From: Acidobacteriota bacterium | GTDB lineage: Bacteria; Acidobacteriota; Terriglobia; Versatilivoradales; Versatilivoraceae | Assembly (NCBI GenBank): GCA_003224725.1 | Contig: QHZQ01000068.1 | Span: 1-33,206 of the forward strand | Reading direction: 5' to 3' | DNA length: 33,206 bases | Shown here: in pieces, positions 17,185-26,289 of the stretch | Layout of the letters: each line of letters opens with the position of its first letter | Position numbering within the stretch: the first letter of the stretch is position 1 | Notes under the pieces: model-generated | What the model was told of the DNA's origin: nothing | Databases searched by the model: none | The model's input: only the letters and a program-made list of their open reading frames with translations | Translations under genes and position numbers: made by a program

Positions 17185-18434
17185 AAGGGCTCCATAGCGG
17201 AGATCCGCGAGAGCAGCACTCCTTCAGCTTCTTCAATCGCCGTGCTGAGCGTGAGAGCATCCAGCTTCAGTGGCTGCGGCCCCTCCCCCAATTCGTTTGG
17301 GAGTTTGTTCTGCAGTTCTGCGATCGCAGCTACGCTTGCCAGACTAGCGGGGTCCTGACGAAACGTTGCGATGATTCTGAGAACTTCTCCAATGGGGTCG
17401 TCACGCCTAAATAACTCGTCTCTGTTCAGGTGTGGCAAGGTTGCAACTTGCACGCGTTCGACCCACAACTGACCATTGCCACATTCATTCGCAAGGCTGA
17501 TCACCTCGTTCCGAACCTGTTCAAGGTCGCGGCTAAGCTCGGCGTGAGCATTAGTAGTTCCTGAAATACGCAAACGCACGGCAGCAACGCGGTCTTTACT
17601 TCGCAAAAGCAAAGCTTCAAGCCGTGTTCGAAGCGCTTCGTAAACGTCGTCGGCTGTTTGACAAGCAGACGCGTCGATCTCTTCCTCCACCCACGGCACA
17701 ACCGAAGTCGAGATTGTCTCGATAGAAATCGTTCCGGTCTCGGAAACCGTCACTAGTTCGCAGCTCTTTTCTCCCTGCTCTTTTCCATGGCGGCCCTGAA
17801 TGTTGCCTGGATAGACGATGTAAGGATCTGTGCAGAGAATTTGTCGATTGTGTACATGGCCAAGAGCCCAGTATTGGTATCCCTTGTTCTTCAGCGTTTC
17901 GAACGAACAGGGTGCGTAGTTCGCATGTTCGGAGATGCCGGTAAGATTTGTGTGCAGGACCCCAATGTTGAAGAAACCGGAAACAGGCTGCGGATAATTG
18001 GTGGCCAGATCCTCTGTAATTTCGGGTGTGGCAAAACTCTGGCCATGTATTGCAACGCGCAAGGCCTCATTCGAAAAGGTTTGTGGCTCGCTGGCACGAA
18101 AGATGTGGACGTTGCGCGGAGGCCGAAGCTGCTTAATTAGTTTGCTGGCGGCATCGTGGTTTCCGTAAATGAGATAAACATCGATGCCAGCATCTTTTAG
18201 TCGGGTCATCTGCTTGTTGAAAAACAGCGCCGATTCAAAGCTCTTGAGTCCCGTGTCATAGAGATCGCCCGCAATGATGAAGAAATCCACTTTCTCCGTA
18301 AGGGCGGTGTCCAACACCTTCTCGAAGGCGCGCCGGGTTGCATTGCGAATCTCACTCGCTGGAGCGCCCGGATACTGGGCTAAACCCTGAAGTGGTGTAT
18401 CCAGGTGCACGTCCGCGCAGTGGATAAATTTCAT
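17181..18434 (-). CDS. Metallophosphoesterase DNA nuclease, YhaO/SbcD-like
   Basis: This is a 417-residue calcineurin-like phosphoesterase, the nuclease partner of the SMC-like ATPase that follows it with a 4-base overlap. The two-metal site motifs are intact: DVH (D8, H10), GD at 56-57, GNHD at 91-94, H161 in VLHTNL and GHVH at 192-195. The length and order fit the Mre11/SbcD/YhaO group, whose known members trim DNA ends and process hairpins. The start at 18434 is chosen because MKFIHCADVHLD is the canonical family beginning and a GAGGGGG purine stretch precedes it. The frame stays open upstream to 18605, but that extension has no family similarity. The C-terminal 150 residues are helical and probably bind the ATPase. 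Confidence 0.88.
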   Translation of the reverse strand: MKFIHCADVHLDTPLQGLAQYPGAPASEIRNATRRAFEKVLDTALTEKVDFFIIAGDLYDTGLKSFESALFFNKQMTRLKDAGIDVYLIYGNHDAASKLIKQLRPPRNVHIFRASEPQTFSNEALRVAIHGQSFATPEITEDLATNYPQPVSGFFNIGVLHTNLTGISEHANYAPCSFETLKNKGYQYWALGHVHNRQILCTDPYIVYPGNIQGRHGKEQGEKSCELVTVSETGTISIETISTSVVPWVEEEIDASACQTADDVYEALRTRLEALLLRSKDRVAAVRLRISGTTNAHAELSRDLEQVRNEVISLANECGNGQLWVERVQVATLPHLNRDELFRRDDPIGEVLRIIATFRQDPASLASVAAIAELQNKLPNELGEGPQPLKLDALTLSTAIEEAEGVLLSRISAMEPL

Positions 18435-18944
18435 TAAATGGGGACCCCCTCGCCGCTGCCTCATTGCTGGAATTCGTCCACCGACCGAGCACGCGAACGC
18501 AGTTTTTCTTGGGCGGATTGGGCTGTCACAAGTCCATTGAGAAACGGAGTCTATCCCGCTACTTTGGACTTTGTCAACCAAAGCTATCGGCATCGCGAGA
18601 GCCAAGCCTGCGGCTCAGCAGGACCGACCGCTATAGGTTGGCTGAAGCTTTGGTAGGGGTCGCAATCGAAGACCGCCCGCTGGCAATTGGGCTGGACCTA
18701 CATACGATGTCAATCCCCGGAGGAAGCGAGGGAGGAAGGGGTCCCAGCCCATCCATGGTCATCTTGGTCGGTCTATTGTTGGCGTTGACAGTCGCCTTCT
18801 GAGCCGGAGGACTATTGGTAAGGCAACATCGTGCGGAACCGACGCATCTACCACGGAAAAAGGATCTTTTCGGAATCTTCCCCAGGAACAAAGTCACACC
18901 GTCAGTGATGTGATATCCTAGAGGTTGCGGAGCCCTCGCCGGGC
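18435..18944. other. Divergent gap between nuclease pair and TPR-protease gene (510 bases)
   Basis: This region separates two divergently oriented genes. Open frames on both strands (for example 18464-18802 and 18631-18951) have no ribosome binding site or recognisable composition. The only element I can support is the minus-strand promoter-like pair at 18548-18577. No promoter for the plus-strand gene could be picked out. Confidence 0.55.
18548..18577 (-). promoter_or_regulatory. Possible promoter of the nuclease pair (minus strand)
   Basis: Read on the minus strand, a perfect TTGACA (complement of 18572-18577) is followed after 18 bases by TAGACT (complement of 18548-18553). The -10 box is weak (four of six). 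The leader to the ATG at 18434 would be about 105 bases. Confidence 0.4.
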
Positions 18945-21593
18945 ATGTCAACTCGACGCGACCCGATGATGAAAAGAATTTTCATTGCTTTATTTGGTTT
19001 CTTCTTTCTATTGCTCTTCCTTTGGCACTCAAGGCAGGGTGCCAGCTTAGTTGAAAGCATGGGTGTGGCCGACGACCATTTGCTTCGAGGGAAATATGCC
19101 GAAGCCATCCATCTCTACGAAAAACTGGCCGAGAAGAATGATCCCGACGCCAGCTCCGCTCGTGCCGGTCTTTTGCGGGCACTCTTAATCACAGGGCAAT
19201 ATGAGAAGGTCGAAGAACTGGCCAACCGATTCTTAAGCGATCACTCCGAGGAGCCAGTTCTCGCCCTTTTGTTGGGAAAGTCCTGCCGGCTGCGCGGAAA
19301 ATTTTCGGAGGCGCGTCAAGCTTTCGAAAAGGCGCTTAAAGGCAACTCTTCGATCCACGATGAAGCCCAACTCAATTTGGCTCTCCTTTTTGAAACCATG
19401 GGACAAATACCAGAGAGCCGCGCGCATTTTTCCGAAGTTTTCGAACGAGTCATGAGTCATAGTGGCGGTCGGCTGGGCTTGGCGGCCATTGCTGCCAAGC
19501 ATCTCGAGCGCTTTCGCCAGGCCAATGACTTTTTCAAACAAGCCACTCAAGAAAACCCCCATGATCTCGATCCCTGGATCTGGACGGCTTGGGGAAACCT
19601 CCTTCTGGAAAAATATAATCCGGCCGAGGCTGCCTCTGTTTTCGCCGATGTCTTGAAAGTGAATCCCAACCATCCGGAGGCCCTTCTGGGACTGGCTCTC
19701 AGCCGCGGCGAAGATCGTGGAGCGGAAGTTCAAGAGCTTTTAAAGAAGGTCTTGGAGATCAATCCTAACTTGGAGGACGCTCATGCCTTGCTGGCGGGGA
19801 TTGCTCTTGAGTCCGAAGCTTTCGACAAAAGCGCCCAAGAGATTGAGAATTGCCTGAGAGTCAATGCCAAATCCTTGAAGGCTCTCTCCCTGAAGGCCAC
19901 TCTTTATTATGCTCAAGGTCAAGACAAGGAATTTCAGACCCAGATTCAAGAAATCCTCAGCTTCAACTCTCACTTCGGAGAAGTATACCTTGATCTTGCC
20001 AACTACTGTGTGACCCAGCGGCTGTATAAAGAATCCACAGAGTTTTTCAAGCGAGCCATTGAAGTCAATCCTCGTCTCTGGACTGCCTATTCAGGGCTGG
20101 GCATCAACCTCTTGCGCCTTGGAGAGTTGCAGGCTGCTAAAGAAGTTTTAGACAAGGCATACCAGAATGATCCATTCAATGTATGGACGTTCAATACATT
20201 GCATCTCATGGATAGCTATCAGAATTTTGAGACACTCAAGACCACAGACTTTTCTCTACGACTTCATAAAAAAGAATCCAAGCTACTGGAGAATTATGTG
20301 CCGGCCTTGTTGGAAGAGGCTTATCAAACCCTCTCATCGAAATTTAAGTTTTACCCCGCCAAGCCTATTTATTTTGAAATGTTCCCTGATCACGAAGACT
20401 TTGCGGTGCGCACTCTGGGGGTTCCTGGCTTAGGCGCCCTGGGTGTTTGTTTCGGTCGCGGGGTGGTGATGGATTCTCCCAGTGCTCGCCCCAAGGGTAC
20501 TTTCAACTGGGGCAGCACTCTCTGGCACGAGTTTGCCCACGTTATTACTCTAGGGATGACCGGCCATCGTGTTCCCCGCTGGTTCACCGAAGGCATTTCT
20601 GTCATGGAAGAGCACAAAGCCAGGCCAGGCTGGGGAAACGATTTGACCCTGGAGAACGTCAGGGCCTTGCAAGAGAAGACCCTGCTTCCTATCAACGAAC
20701 TAAACAGTGGTTTCATTCGACCCAAATTTCCCGGTCAGGTACAACAATCCTATTTCCAGGCAGGACAGGCGTGCGAGTTCATTGAGAAAGAGTTTGGTTT
20801 TGCCAAAATCCTGGAGATGCTGCAACTCTTTAAGGCCCGCTATTCCCTGGAACACACGTTGAAACAGGCCTTGAACCTTTCACCTTCGGAATTTGACCAA
20901 AGGTTCAACGCTTATCTGGAATCACTCTACGGCAACATCTTGCAGGCGGTCGATTTTAAGATTCTCGAAAGAAAAGAGGTGCTGGAAGATCACTCCAAGC
21001 TGGAACATCTCGTGACCGAGCAACCTGACAATTTCTTTGCCAACTTAAAACTGGCGGGCTATTATCGGAAAGAGGGCCAATTAGAAGAAGCCATTGCTTG
21101 CTTAAATAAAGCGAAAGCAGTTTTTCCCAGCTACGTTGAAGCCGACAACCCCTATAAGCAACTCAGTGAAATCTACCAGCAGCAGAACCGCCTTGCCGAT
21201 GCTATCGCCGAGTTGCAGGCCTTGACTCGGAGGAACGATCACGACTTCGATTCCTTAAAACAGTTGGCCCAATGGCTGAATGAAGTCGGTAAGCCAGACG
21301 AAGCTCGCAAGGTTTTTCAGGATGCCATGTATGTTCATCCCTTTGAGCAGGAATCTCACCAGCTTCTGGCAGAATTATCTTTCAAACATAAGGATCTGCC
21401 TTTGGCCCTGCAGGAATATCGAGCGCTATTGGCGCTTGATCCGACAGACAAAGCAGCCGCCCATTTCAATGTAGCCAACGTGCTATTGCAAATGGGGCAA
21501 AAGTCGGAAGCCAAGAAAGAGGTGCTGGCCGCACTGGAAATTGCTCCAGGTTTCGAGCCCGCCCAGGAGCTTTTGCTTAAGGTCGTTGAGTAG
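18945..21593 (+). CDS. TPR protein with central gluzincin (peptidase MA-like) domain
   Basis: This is an 882-residue protein with an N-terminal hydrophobic helix (about residues 11-24), so probably anchored in the inner membrane with the rest in the periplasm. TPR-like helical repeats (A-L-x-x-NP patterns such as FKQATQENPHD, FADVLKVNPNHPEALLGLA, FFKRAIEVNPRLWTAYSGLG) run from about residue 25 to 400, and more follow from about 700 to the end. Between them is a metallopeptidase segment, TLWHEFAHVITLGMTGHRVPRWFTEG, with zinc ligands H528, H532 and E549. The 16-residue gap between H532 and E549 fits gluzincins of the peptidase MA-like group. The start is ATG at 18945; ATG at 18966 would also keep the anchor. 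It lies just upstream of moxR, suggesting a role in the same envelope system. Confidence 0.85.
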   Translation: MSTRRDPMMKRIFIALFGFFFLLLFLWHSRQGASLVESMGVADDHLLRGKYAEAIHLYEKLAEKNDPDASSARAGLLRALLITGQYEKVEELANRFLSDHSEEPVLALLLGKSCRLRGKFSEARQAFEKALKGNSSIHDEAQLNLALLFETMGQIPESRAHFSEVFERVMSHSGGRLGLAAIAAKHLERFRQANDFFKQATQENPHDLDPWIWTAWGNLLLEKYNPAEAASVFADVLKVNPNHPEALLGLALSRGEDRGAEVQELLKKVLEINPNLEDAHALLAGIALESEAFDKSAQEIENCLRVNAKSLKALSLKATLYYAQGQDKEFQTQIQEILSFNSHFGEVYLDLANYCVTQRLYKESTEFFKRAIEVNPRLWTAYSGLGINLLRLGELQAAKEVLDKAYQNDPFNVWTFNTLHLMDSYQNFETLKTTDFSLRLHKKESKLLENYVPALLEEAYQTLSSKFKFYPAKPIYFEMFPDHEDFAVRTLGVPGLGALGVCFGRGVVMDSPSARPKGTFNWGSTLWHEFAHVITLGMTGHRVPRWFTEGISVMEEHKARPGWGNDLTLENVRALQEKTLLPINELNSGFIRPKFPGQVQQSYFQAGQACEFIEKEFGFAKILEMLQLFKARYSLEHTLKQALNLSPSEFDQRFNAYLESLYGNILQAVDFKILERKEVLEDHSKLEHLVTEQPDNFFANLKLAGYYRKEGQLEEAIACLNKAKAVFPSYVEADNPYKQLSEIYQQQNRLADAIAELQALTRRNDHDFDSLKQLAQWLNEVGKPDEARKVFQDAMYVHPFEQESHQLLAELSFKHKDLPLALQEYRALLALDPTDKAAAHFNVANVLLQMGQKSEAKKEVLAALEIAPGFEPAQELLLKVVE

Positions 21594-21663
21594 AGCGAGC
21601 GTTCGGCCCTCTATCATGAGCCGTCAGTTTGTTAAGGTAATTTCCACGAGTTTCTTGCTGAAT

Positions 21664-21704
21664 GCTGATGGCTGATAGCTGAAGGCTGAGAATAGCTGAA
21701 GGCT
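21664..21704. repeat. Short GCTGAWGGCT tandem-like repeat before moxR
   Basis: Words GCTGATGGCTGATAGCTGAAGGCTGA and AGCTGAAGGCT follow each other here, forming an imperfect microsatellite-like block of about 41 bases. It lies in the 156-base gap between the TPR-protease gene and moxR. No hairpin or gene is evident. Confidence 0.5.
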
Positions 21705-21749
21705 AGGAAACTAAGTTCTCAAGTCCCCGTTTATCCCGAGGTGAATTGA

Positions 21750-22805
21750 ATGCATGCGGACAAAAATGTTGGAGCTGAGCTAGTCAATAATGAAAATGTA
21801 ACCTTGTCTACAGAAGTGGAACTTCTGGAGAAAATGCAGAAAGCTCATGAACTGATTCTGCGCGAGATTCGCAAAGAGATAGTGGGCCAGGACAGCGTGG
21901 TGGAGCAGGTCTTGATTTCTCTGTTTGTCGGAGGCCATTCGATTATTACGGGAGTGCCAGGCCTTGCCAAGACCCTTCTTATTAAGACCGTTGCCAACGT
22001 GCTGGACCTAAAATTCAAACGAATCCAGTTTACGCCGGATTTGATGCCGGCCGACATCACCGGAACAGACATTATTGAAGAGGACCACACTACTGGCCAC
22101 CGTACTCTTGTTTTCGTGAAAGGCCCTATCTTCGCCAATATCCTATTGGCTGACGAGATCAACCGGACACCCCCCAAAACTCAGTCAGCCTTACTGGAGG
22201 CAATGCAGGAGTACAGTGTCACCGTGCAGGGAGTTACTTACGAACTGGAGCGCCCGTTTTTCGTTCTGGCGACACAGAATCCCATCGAGTTGGAAGGCAC
22301 CTATCCTTTGCCTGAGGCCCAACTGGACCGATTTATGTTTGACATCATCATCGAATATCTCTCTGAGAAAGAAGAAATCGAGGTGGTCAACGCAACAACC
22401 ACCTATCGAGATATTCGTTACGAACGCCTCATCAGTGGTCAGGACATCCTCGATTTTCAAAGGGTGGTGAGAAAGATTCCCGCCGCCGAGTCGGTGACAC
22501 GCTACGCGGTCAATTTAGCCCGGGCCTCGCGCCCCACCGACAAATCCGCTCCAGATTTCATTAAGGCCTGGGTGAATTACGGGGCCAGTTTAAGAGCCTC
22601 CCAATTTCTCATTCTGGGAGGAAAAGCCAGAGCCATTATGCAGGGACGCTATAATGTGTCCATTGATGACATCCGTCATTTGGCCTTACCGGTTTTGCGA
22701 CACCGCCTCCTGACCAATTTCCACGCGGAATCAGAACAGGTAAACTCAGACCGAATTATTCAAAAATTAATCGAGAGCGTGCCAGCGCCGAAATCGGGGA
22801 TCTAG
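21750..22805 (+). CDS. moxR: MoxR-family AAA+ ATPase
   Basis: This is a 351-residue AAA+ ATPase of the MoxR group, which uses ATP to remodel or activate partner proteins, mostly those carrying VWA domains. Walker A is GVPGLAKT (residues 68-75), Walker B LLADEI with D135 and E136, followed by NRTPPKTQSALLEAMQE, the family signature. Sensor-1 lies in VLATQNPIELEGTYPLPEAQLDRF. The C-terminal lid has RASQFLILGGKARAIMQGR and ends with LRHRLLTNFHAES, again typical. The N-terminal 25 residues before the first helix are slightly longer than average. The weak site CCCGAGGTG precedes the ATG. A DUF58 protein and a BatA-like VWA protein follow, the usual MoxR order. Confidence 0.95.
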   Translation: MHADKNVGAELVNNENVTLSTEVELLEKMQKAHELILREIRKEIVGQDSVVEQVLISLFVGGHSIITGVPGLAKTLLIKTVANVLDLKFKRIQFTPDLMPADITGTDIIEEDHTTGHRTLVFVKGPIFANILLADEINRTPPKTQSALLEAMQEYSVTVQGVTYELERPFFVLATQNPIELEGTYPLPEAQLDRFMFDIIIEYLSEKEEIEVVNATTTYRDIRYERLISGQDILDFQRVVRKIPAAESVTRYAVNLARASRPTDKSAPDFIKAWVNYGASLRASQFLILGGKARAIMQGRYNVSIDDIRHLALPVLRHRLLTNFHAESEQVNSDRIIQKLIESVPAPKSGI

Positions 22806-22866
22806 CCGGTTTCGGGAGGTTAAAACCTCGATCTGTGAACAACCAAGCGCTTCGCCCTTGATATTC

Positions 22867-22907
22867 CTGGTAGCCACGATCACCGCGCAGCCTGCGGTGG
22901 TCGTGGG
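22867..22907. repeat. Hairpin repeat TGGTAGCCACG... between moxR and the DUF58 gene
   Basis: CCACGATCACCGC (22874-22886) pairs with GCGGTGGTCGTGG (22894-22906) over 13 bases with a single G-T type mismatch and a 7-base loop. It is preceded by TGGTAG and followed by GC. The same ends, TGGTAG-CCACG and CGTGG-GC, are seen in the element at 30412-30527, with different inner stem bases. It therefore looks like a member of a repeat family and not a simple terminator; no T run follows. Confidence 0.6.
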
Positions 22908-22972
22908 CAGTTCGTAACGGAAAGGCCACAGTCAGCAAAAGGCGCCGACCGTAGTCAAAAAAGTTGGCTCAA

Positions 22973-23890
22973 ATGAATTTGATCACACAAGACTCGACCT
23001 CATCCGGGCCTAGATTTCTCGATCCTGCCATCCTGTCCAAGATTGGAAACCTCGAATTAGTCGCCAAAACCGTGGTGGAAGGTTTTGTCTCGGGTCTGCA
23101 CGAGTCGCCCTATCTGGGCTTCAGCGTTGACTTTGCAGAATATCGGCAATACATGCCGGGAGATGATATTCGGCGCATTGATTGGAAGGTGTATGCGAGA
23201 TCCGATCGCTATTACGTCAAGGAGTATGAAGGCGAAACCAACACCAATGTTTACCTGCTGCTGGATATCAGCGGTTCGATGGGATACAAATCAGGCTCCG
23301 TTTCAAAAATGGAATATGCTTCCTACCTGGCCGCTTCCCTGGCCTATTTCGCTCAAAGGCAAAAGGACAGTGTTGGATTAGTAACCTTCGCTGAAAGTTT
23401 GGTGGACAAGCTGGCGGCTCGGTGCCGGCTTGGCCATTTGAATAGCCTCCTGCATATCCTGGAGAAGACCAGTCCCAAAGCTAAGACAGAGTTCGGGAGG
23501 CCTCTGCAGGCTTTGGCTGAGACTTTTCGACGCCGCGGTATCGTGGTCTTGATTTCTGACCTATACGCCCCTGCAGAAGAGGTCGTCCAAAGTTTGCGAC
23601 ATTTTCGTTTCAAGGGGAACGACATGGTTGTCTTCCATATCCTGGATCCTCAAGAGCAGGAGTTTCAATTTTCCAATGTCTTTCGCATGGAAGATATGGA
23701 AACCAGGCGGCAAGTGGTGATGGTCCCTGAGGTGGTCCGTGACGAGTATTTAAGGCTCATGAACCAGCACATCGAAACTTTTAAGAAAGAATGCGGAATC
23801 TTAGGCATAGATTATCTCGTGCTGAAAACATCGCGTCCTTTGGACTATGCCCTTTATTCCTATCTTTATACCCGGCAAAAATCCATGTGA
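22973..23890 (+). CDS. DUF58 domain protein (VWA-like MoxR partner)
   Basis: This is a protein of about 305 residues with the DUF58 core, the standard companion of MoxR. The DUF58 hallmark PGDDIRRIDWKVYARSDRYYVKEYEGE lies near residues 60-86, and is followed by VYLLLDISGSM, a complete MIDAS motif (D98, S100, S102). It continues with VGLVTFAE and IVVLISDLYAP, which complete a VWA-like fold. No membrane segment is seen, so it is probably cytoplasmic or peripheral. The start is placed at ATG 22973; an in-frame TTG at 22964 is possible, and neither has a strong ribosome binding site. It lies 167 bases after moxR, the gap being partly filled by a hairpin repeat. Confidence 0.9.
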   Translation: MNLITQDSTSSGPRFLDPAILSKIGNLELVAKTVVEGFVSGLHESPYLGFSVDFAEYRQYMPGDDIRRIDWKVYARSDRYYVKEYEGETNTNVYLLLDISGSMGYKSGSVSKMEYASYLAASLAYFAQRQKDSVGLVTFAESLVDKLAARCRLGHLNSLLHILEKTSPKAKTEFGRPLQALAETFRRRGIVVLISDLYAPAEEVVQSLRHFRFKGNDMVVFHILDPQEQEFQFSNVFRMEDMETRRQVVMVPEVVRDEYLRLMNQHIETFKKECGILGIDYLVLKTSRPLDYALYSYLYTRQKSM

Positions 23891-24010
23891 TGTTCACATC
23901 GTCCCCCATTGTTCGAGGGGGGACTTGGGGTAGCCAATCAAGACTTGGTGCGGATTCCCAGCAACCTCCCTGAAGTCTCGAGGGGAGACCTGTTCCAGGC
24001 GCTCGCTTAA

Positions 24011-24047
24011 GGAATCGTCGTCGTCCTCGTTCTCGTCGTCGTGGTCG
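24011..24047. repeat. CGT/CGA trinucleotide-rich intergenic repeat, copy A
   Basis: This stretch in the gap 23891-24120 is built of TCGTCGTCCTCG-like words. Its complement is closely similar to 32848-32881 (copy B), so the two are inverted copies of one dispersed element. The rest of this gap contains no gene. Confidence 0.55.
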
Positions 24048-24120
24048 ACTCTTGGATTTCAAGGACGAGCACGACGTGCCGGGATATCAACGTCCAGAGC
24101 CAGTTAGTTAACAAACGCCC

Positions 24121-26232
24121 ATGCATTTCCTCAACCCTTTATTCTTATTAGCTAGTATTGGAGTCATCGGCCCCATTGTCCTTCATCTGGTGCGCAAAGA
24201 AGAATCCCAGAAGGTCCCCTTCAGCTCATTGATGTTCGTTACCAGGATGCCAAAGAGATCTTGGCGACGCCAAAAGCTACAGCACTTGCTGTTGCTGATG
24301 CTGAGAGTGGCTGCTTTGCTGTTGTTGGTTTTGGCCTTCGCTCGTCCATTTTTTACCTCCAGGGTACCGGTCCCGATTCAGTCTTTGAAAAATAAGTTCG
24401 TGGTTATCTTGTTGGATAATTCCTTTAGCATGCGATTTGGCGACCGTTTTGAGAAGGCCAAGAAACAGGCCCTCCAATTAGTCAGTCGTCTCGGACACGG
24501 AGATTCAGTTCAAATCGTGGCGTTTTCCGATACCTCACAAGTGCTCAACAGCCCTCGTGCAGAACGAGGTGTGCTGGAATCACTGATTGATGGATTACGA
24601 CCTTCCTATCGAAAGACCAGCTACACTCAGGCTCTCAAGCTGGCCAATCAGCTCCTGGCCTCGGCTCCCGATGAGCTCCGAGAGATCGATTGGATCAGCG
24701 ATTTCCAGGAAAGCGGGTGGAAAGACACTCAGGAGGAGATTACTTTAGGCGAAGACATTCGTATCCAGGCTTATGATATTTCTGGAGTGGACGTCGGCAA
24801 CGCGGCTGTGGGTCAAATCCAGATTAGCGAGATTCCGAACCAAGAAAACCCTCTGGTTAGAGTTTTGGCAGGAGTCCCAAGTTACGGCCTAAAAGCGCCC
24901 GGCTTGGCGACGCTTAAGTTGGAACTGAATGGAAAGCTCCTCCAGGAAAAACAACTCTCCCTGGAAAGTAATGGTTCAAAGCCGGTAGAGTTCGAAACTT
25001 TCAGCCTGCCGCCCGGCGTTTCGGCCGGTAAGGTCCAACTGAATTTTCCCGACCCACTTCCCGCAGATAACGTTTTTCATTTCGCTCTGAACTCGCATAA
25101 AAAGTTGAAGCTGCTTCTGTTGGGAGAAAAACAAGCCAACAACAATTTCTATTTGGCCAAAGCCTTGGCTGCGAGCTCTGTTTCTCCGTTCACAGTCGAA
25201 GTGCAGGACCTCAAATCGGGCAACCTGGCTGACCTGACTCCATTTGCCGCAATCCTGCTAAACAATATTGAAACGATCCCTCCCAGAGTAGCCTCTTCTC
25301 TTTATGGATTTGTTAGCAACGGCGGCGGCATTATTTTGGTGTTGGGAAACCGAGTCAAGTCGAATGACTTTAATGCGCAACTGGAGAAGATTCTTCCCGC
25401 CCAATTGGGCTACAAGTACAGTGCCAGCGAAACAAAGAAGGAACAGTTTATTGGAGAGATGCCAAAACATCATCCCATCTTCGATGTATTTGACACCGTT
25501 CATCACTCCTATTTCTTGACGACACCTTTTTCGGGGTACTTCCATTCCACGCCGCGTTCAGCCAGTCATGTATTGATCAAATTAGAAGATGGCAGTCCCC
25601 TGCTTATCGAAGGCACAGTAGGAAAGGGTCGCACACTGTTATTCACCTCTTCCCTGAACATGGATTGGAATGACCTTCCTCTAAAATCCGTGTTCCTGCC
25701 CTTCTGCCAGCAATTAGTGAAATACTGCGTCGGATTTGAAGAAAGTCAAAGCGCTTTTATGGTGGGAGAAGTTATTCCTCTAAGCAAACTGAATCCCTTT
25801 CTGGACAAAGCTTTGAACAAGATCTCAAATTCGTCCGGATCTTTCAGCCAGTCCTGGAAGGTCTTAAATCCGTCTGGAGAGAAAACAGATTTGAACGATA
25901 AGGATTTGATCAAATCGCCGTTTTTTACTTTGGAAGAACCGGGTTTCTATCAAACTACGGTTCACAATTTCAAAAATCTGGTGGCTGCCAATGTCGATCC
26001 CGCAGAATCAGACCTCAGAAAAGTTGAGCCACAAAGAATCTTGTCCTCGATTAGAAGACAAGTGGGGGAAACCAGGGCATCGGGAAGACTACTGGAAGCC
26101 ACCATGGACCAGCACTTAGCGTGGGAAGGCCGGCAACGGCTCTGGTGGTTTCTGCTCCTGCTGGCGTTAATGATTTTACTCGTTGAGAGTTTCGTCGCTA
26201 ACCGCTATTATAAGAACACGGCCGAAATGTAA
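24121..26232 (+). CDS. BatA-like membrane VWA protein
   Basis: This is a 703-residue inner-membrane protein. It begins with the BatA N-terminal domain: MHFLNPLFLLASIGVIGPIVLHLV, a basic loop (KRSWRRQKLQ) and a second helix LLLLMLRVAALLLLVLAFARPFF (about residues 53-75). The VWA domain follows with MIDAS motif DNSFS (D99, S101, S103) and VQIVAFSDTS. A long beta-rich part leads to a GATase-like Rossmann segment (about residues 335-440) containing FAAILLNNIETIP and the turn NGGGIILVLG. A last helix lies near 675-694. The same architecture as the protein at 9805 suggests an ancient duplication. It is probably an inner-membrane client or partner of MoxR. Confidence 0.87.
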   Translation: MHFLNPLFLLASIGVIGPIVLHLVRKEESQKVPFSSLMFVTRMPKRSWRRQKLQHLLLLMLRVAALLLLVLAFARPFFTSRVPVPIQSLKNKFVVILLDNSFSMRFGDRFEKAKKQALQLVSRLGHGDSVQIVAFSDTSQVLNSPRAERGVLESLIDGLRPSYRKTSYTQALKLANQLLASAPDELREIDWISDFQESGWKDTQEEITLGEDIRIQAYDISGVDVGNAAVGQIQISEIPNQENPLVRVLAGVPSYGLKAPGLATLKLELNGKLLQEKQLSLESNGSKPVEFETFSLPPGVSAGKVQLNFPDPLPADNVFHFALNSHKKLKLLLLGEKQANNNFYLAKALAASSVSPFTVEVQDLKSGNLADLTPFAAILLNNIETIPPRVASSLYGFVSNGGGIILVLGNRVKSNDFNAQLEKILPAQLGYKYSASETKKEQFIGEMPKHHPIFDVFDTVHHSYFLTTPFSGYFHSTPRSASHVLIKLEDGSPLLIEGTVGKGRTLLFTSSLNMDWNDLPLKSVFLPFCQQLVKYCVGFEESQSAFMVGEVIPLSKLNPFLDKALNKISNSSGSFSQSWKVLNPSGEKTDLNDKDLIKSPFFTLEEPGFYQTTVHNFKNLVAANVDPAESDLRKVEPQRILSSIRRQVGETRASGRLLEATMDQHLAWEGRQRLWWFLLLLALMILLVESFVANRYYKNTAEM

Positions 26233-26289
26233 TGCTGGTGTAGTCCAGACTTCGGCCCGCTTAGTAGCGAGCAGACTGAAGAAGCAGTC

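Noticed and set aside
18435-18605. Upstream in-frame extension of the metallophosphoesterase gene by 57 codons
   Set aside because: The family starts at MKFIHCADVHLD; the extension has no similarity and would remove the promoter-like site from the leader.
21660-21710. Possible CRISPR-like repeat before moxR
   Set aside because: Units are too short, contiguous and imperfect; there are no spacers and no cas genes.
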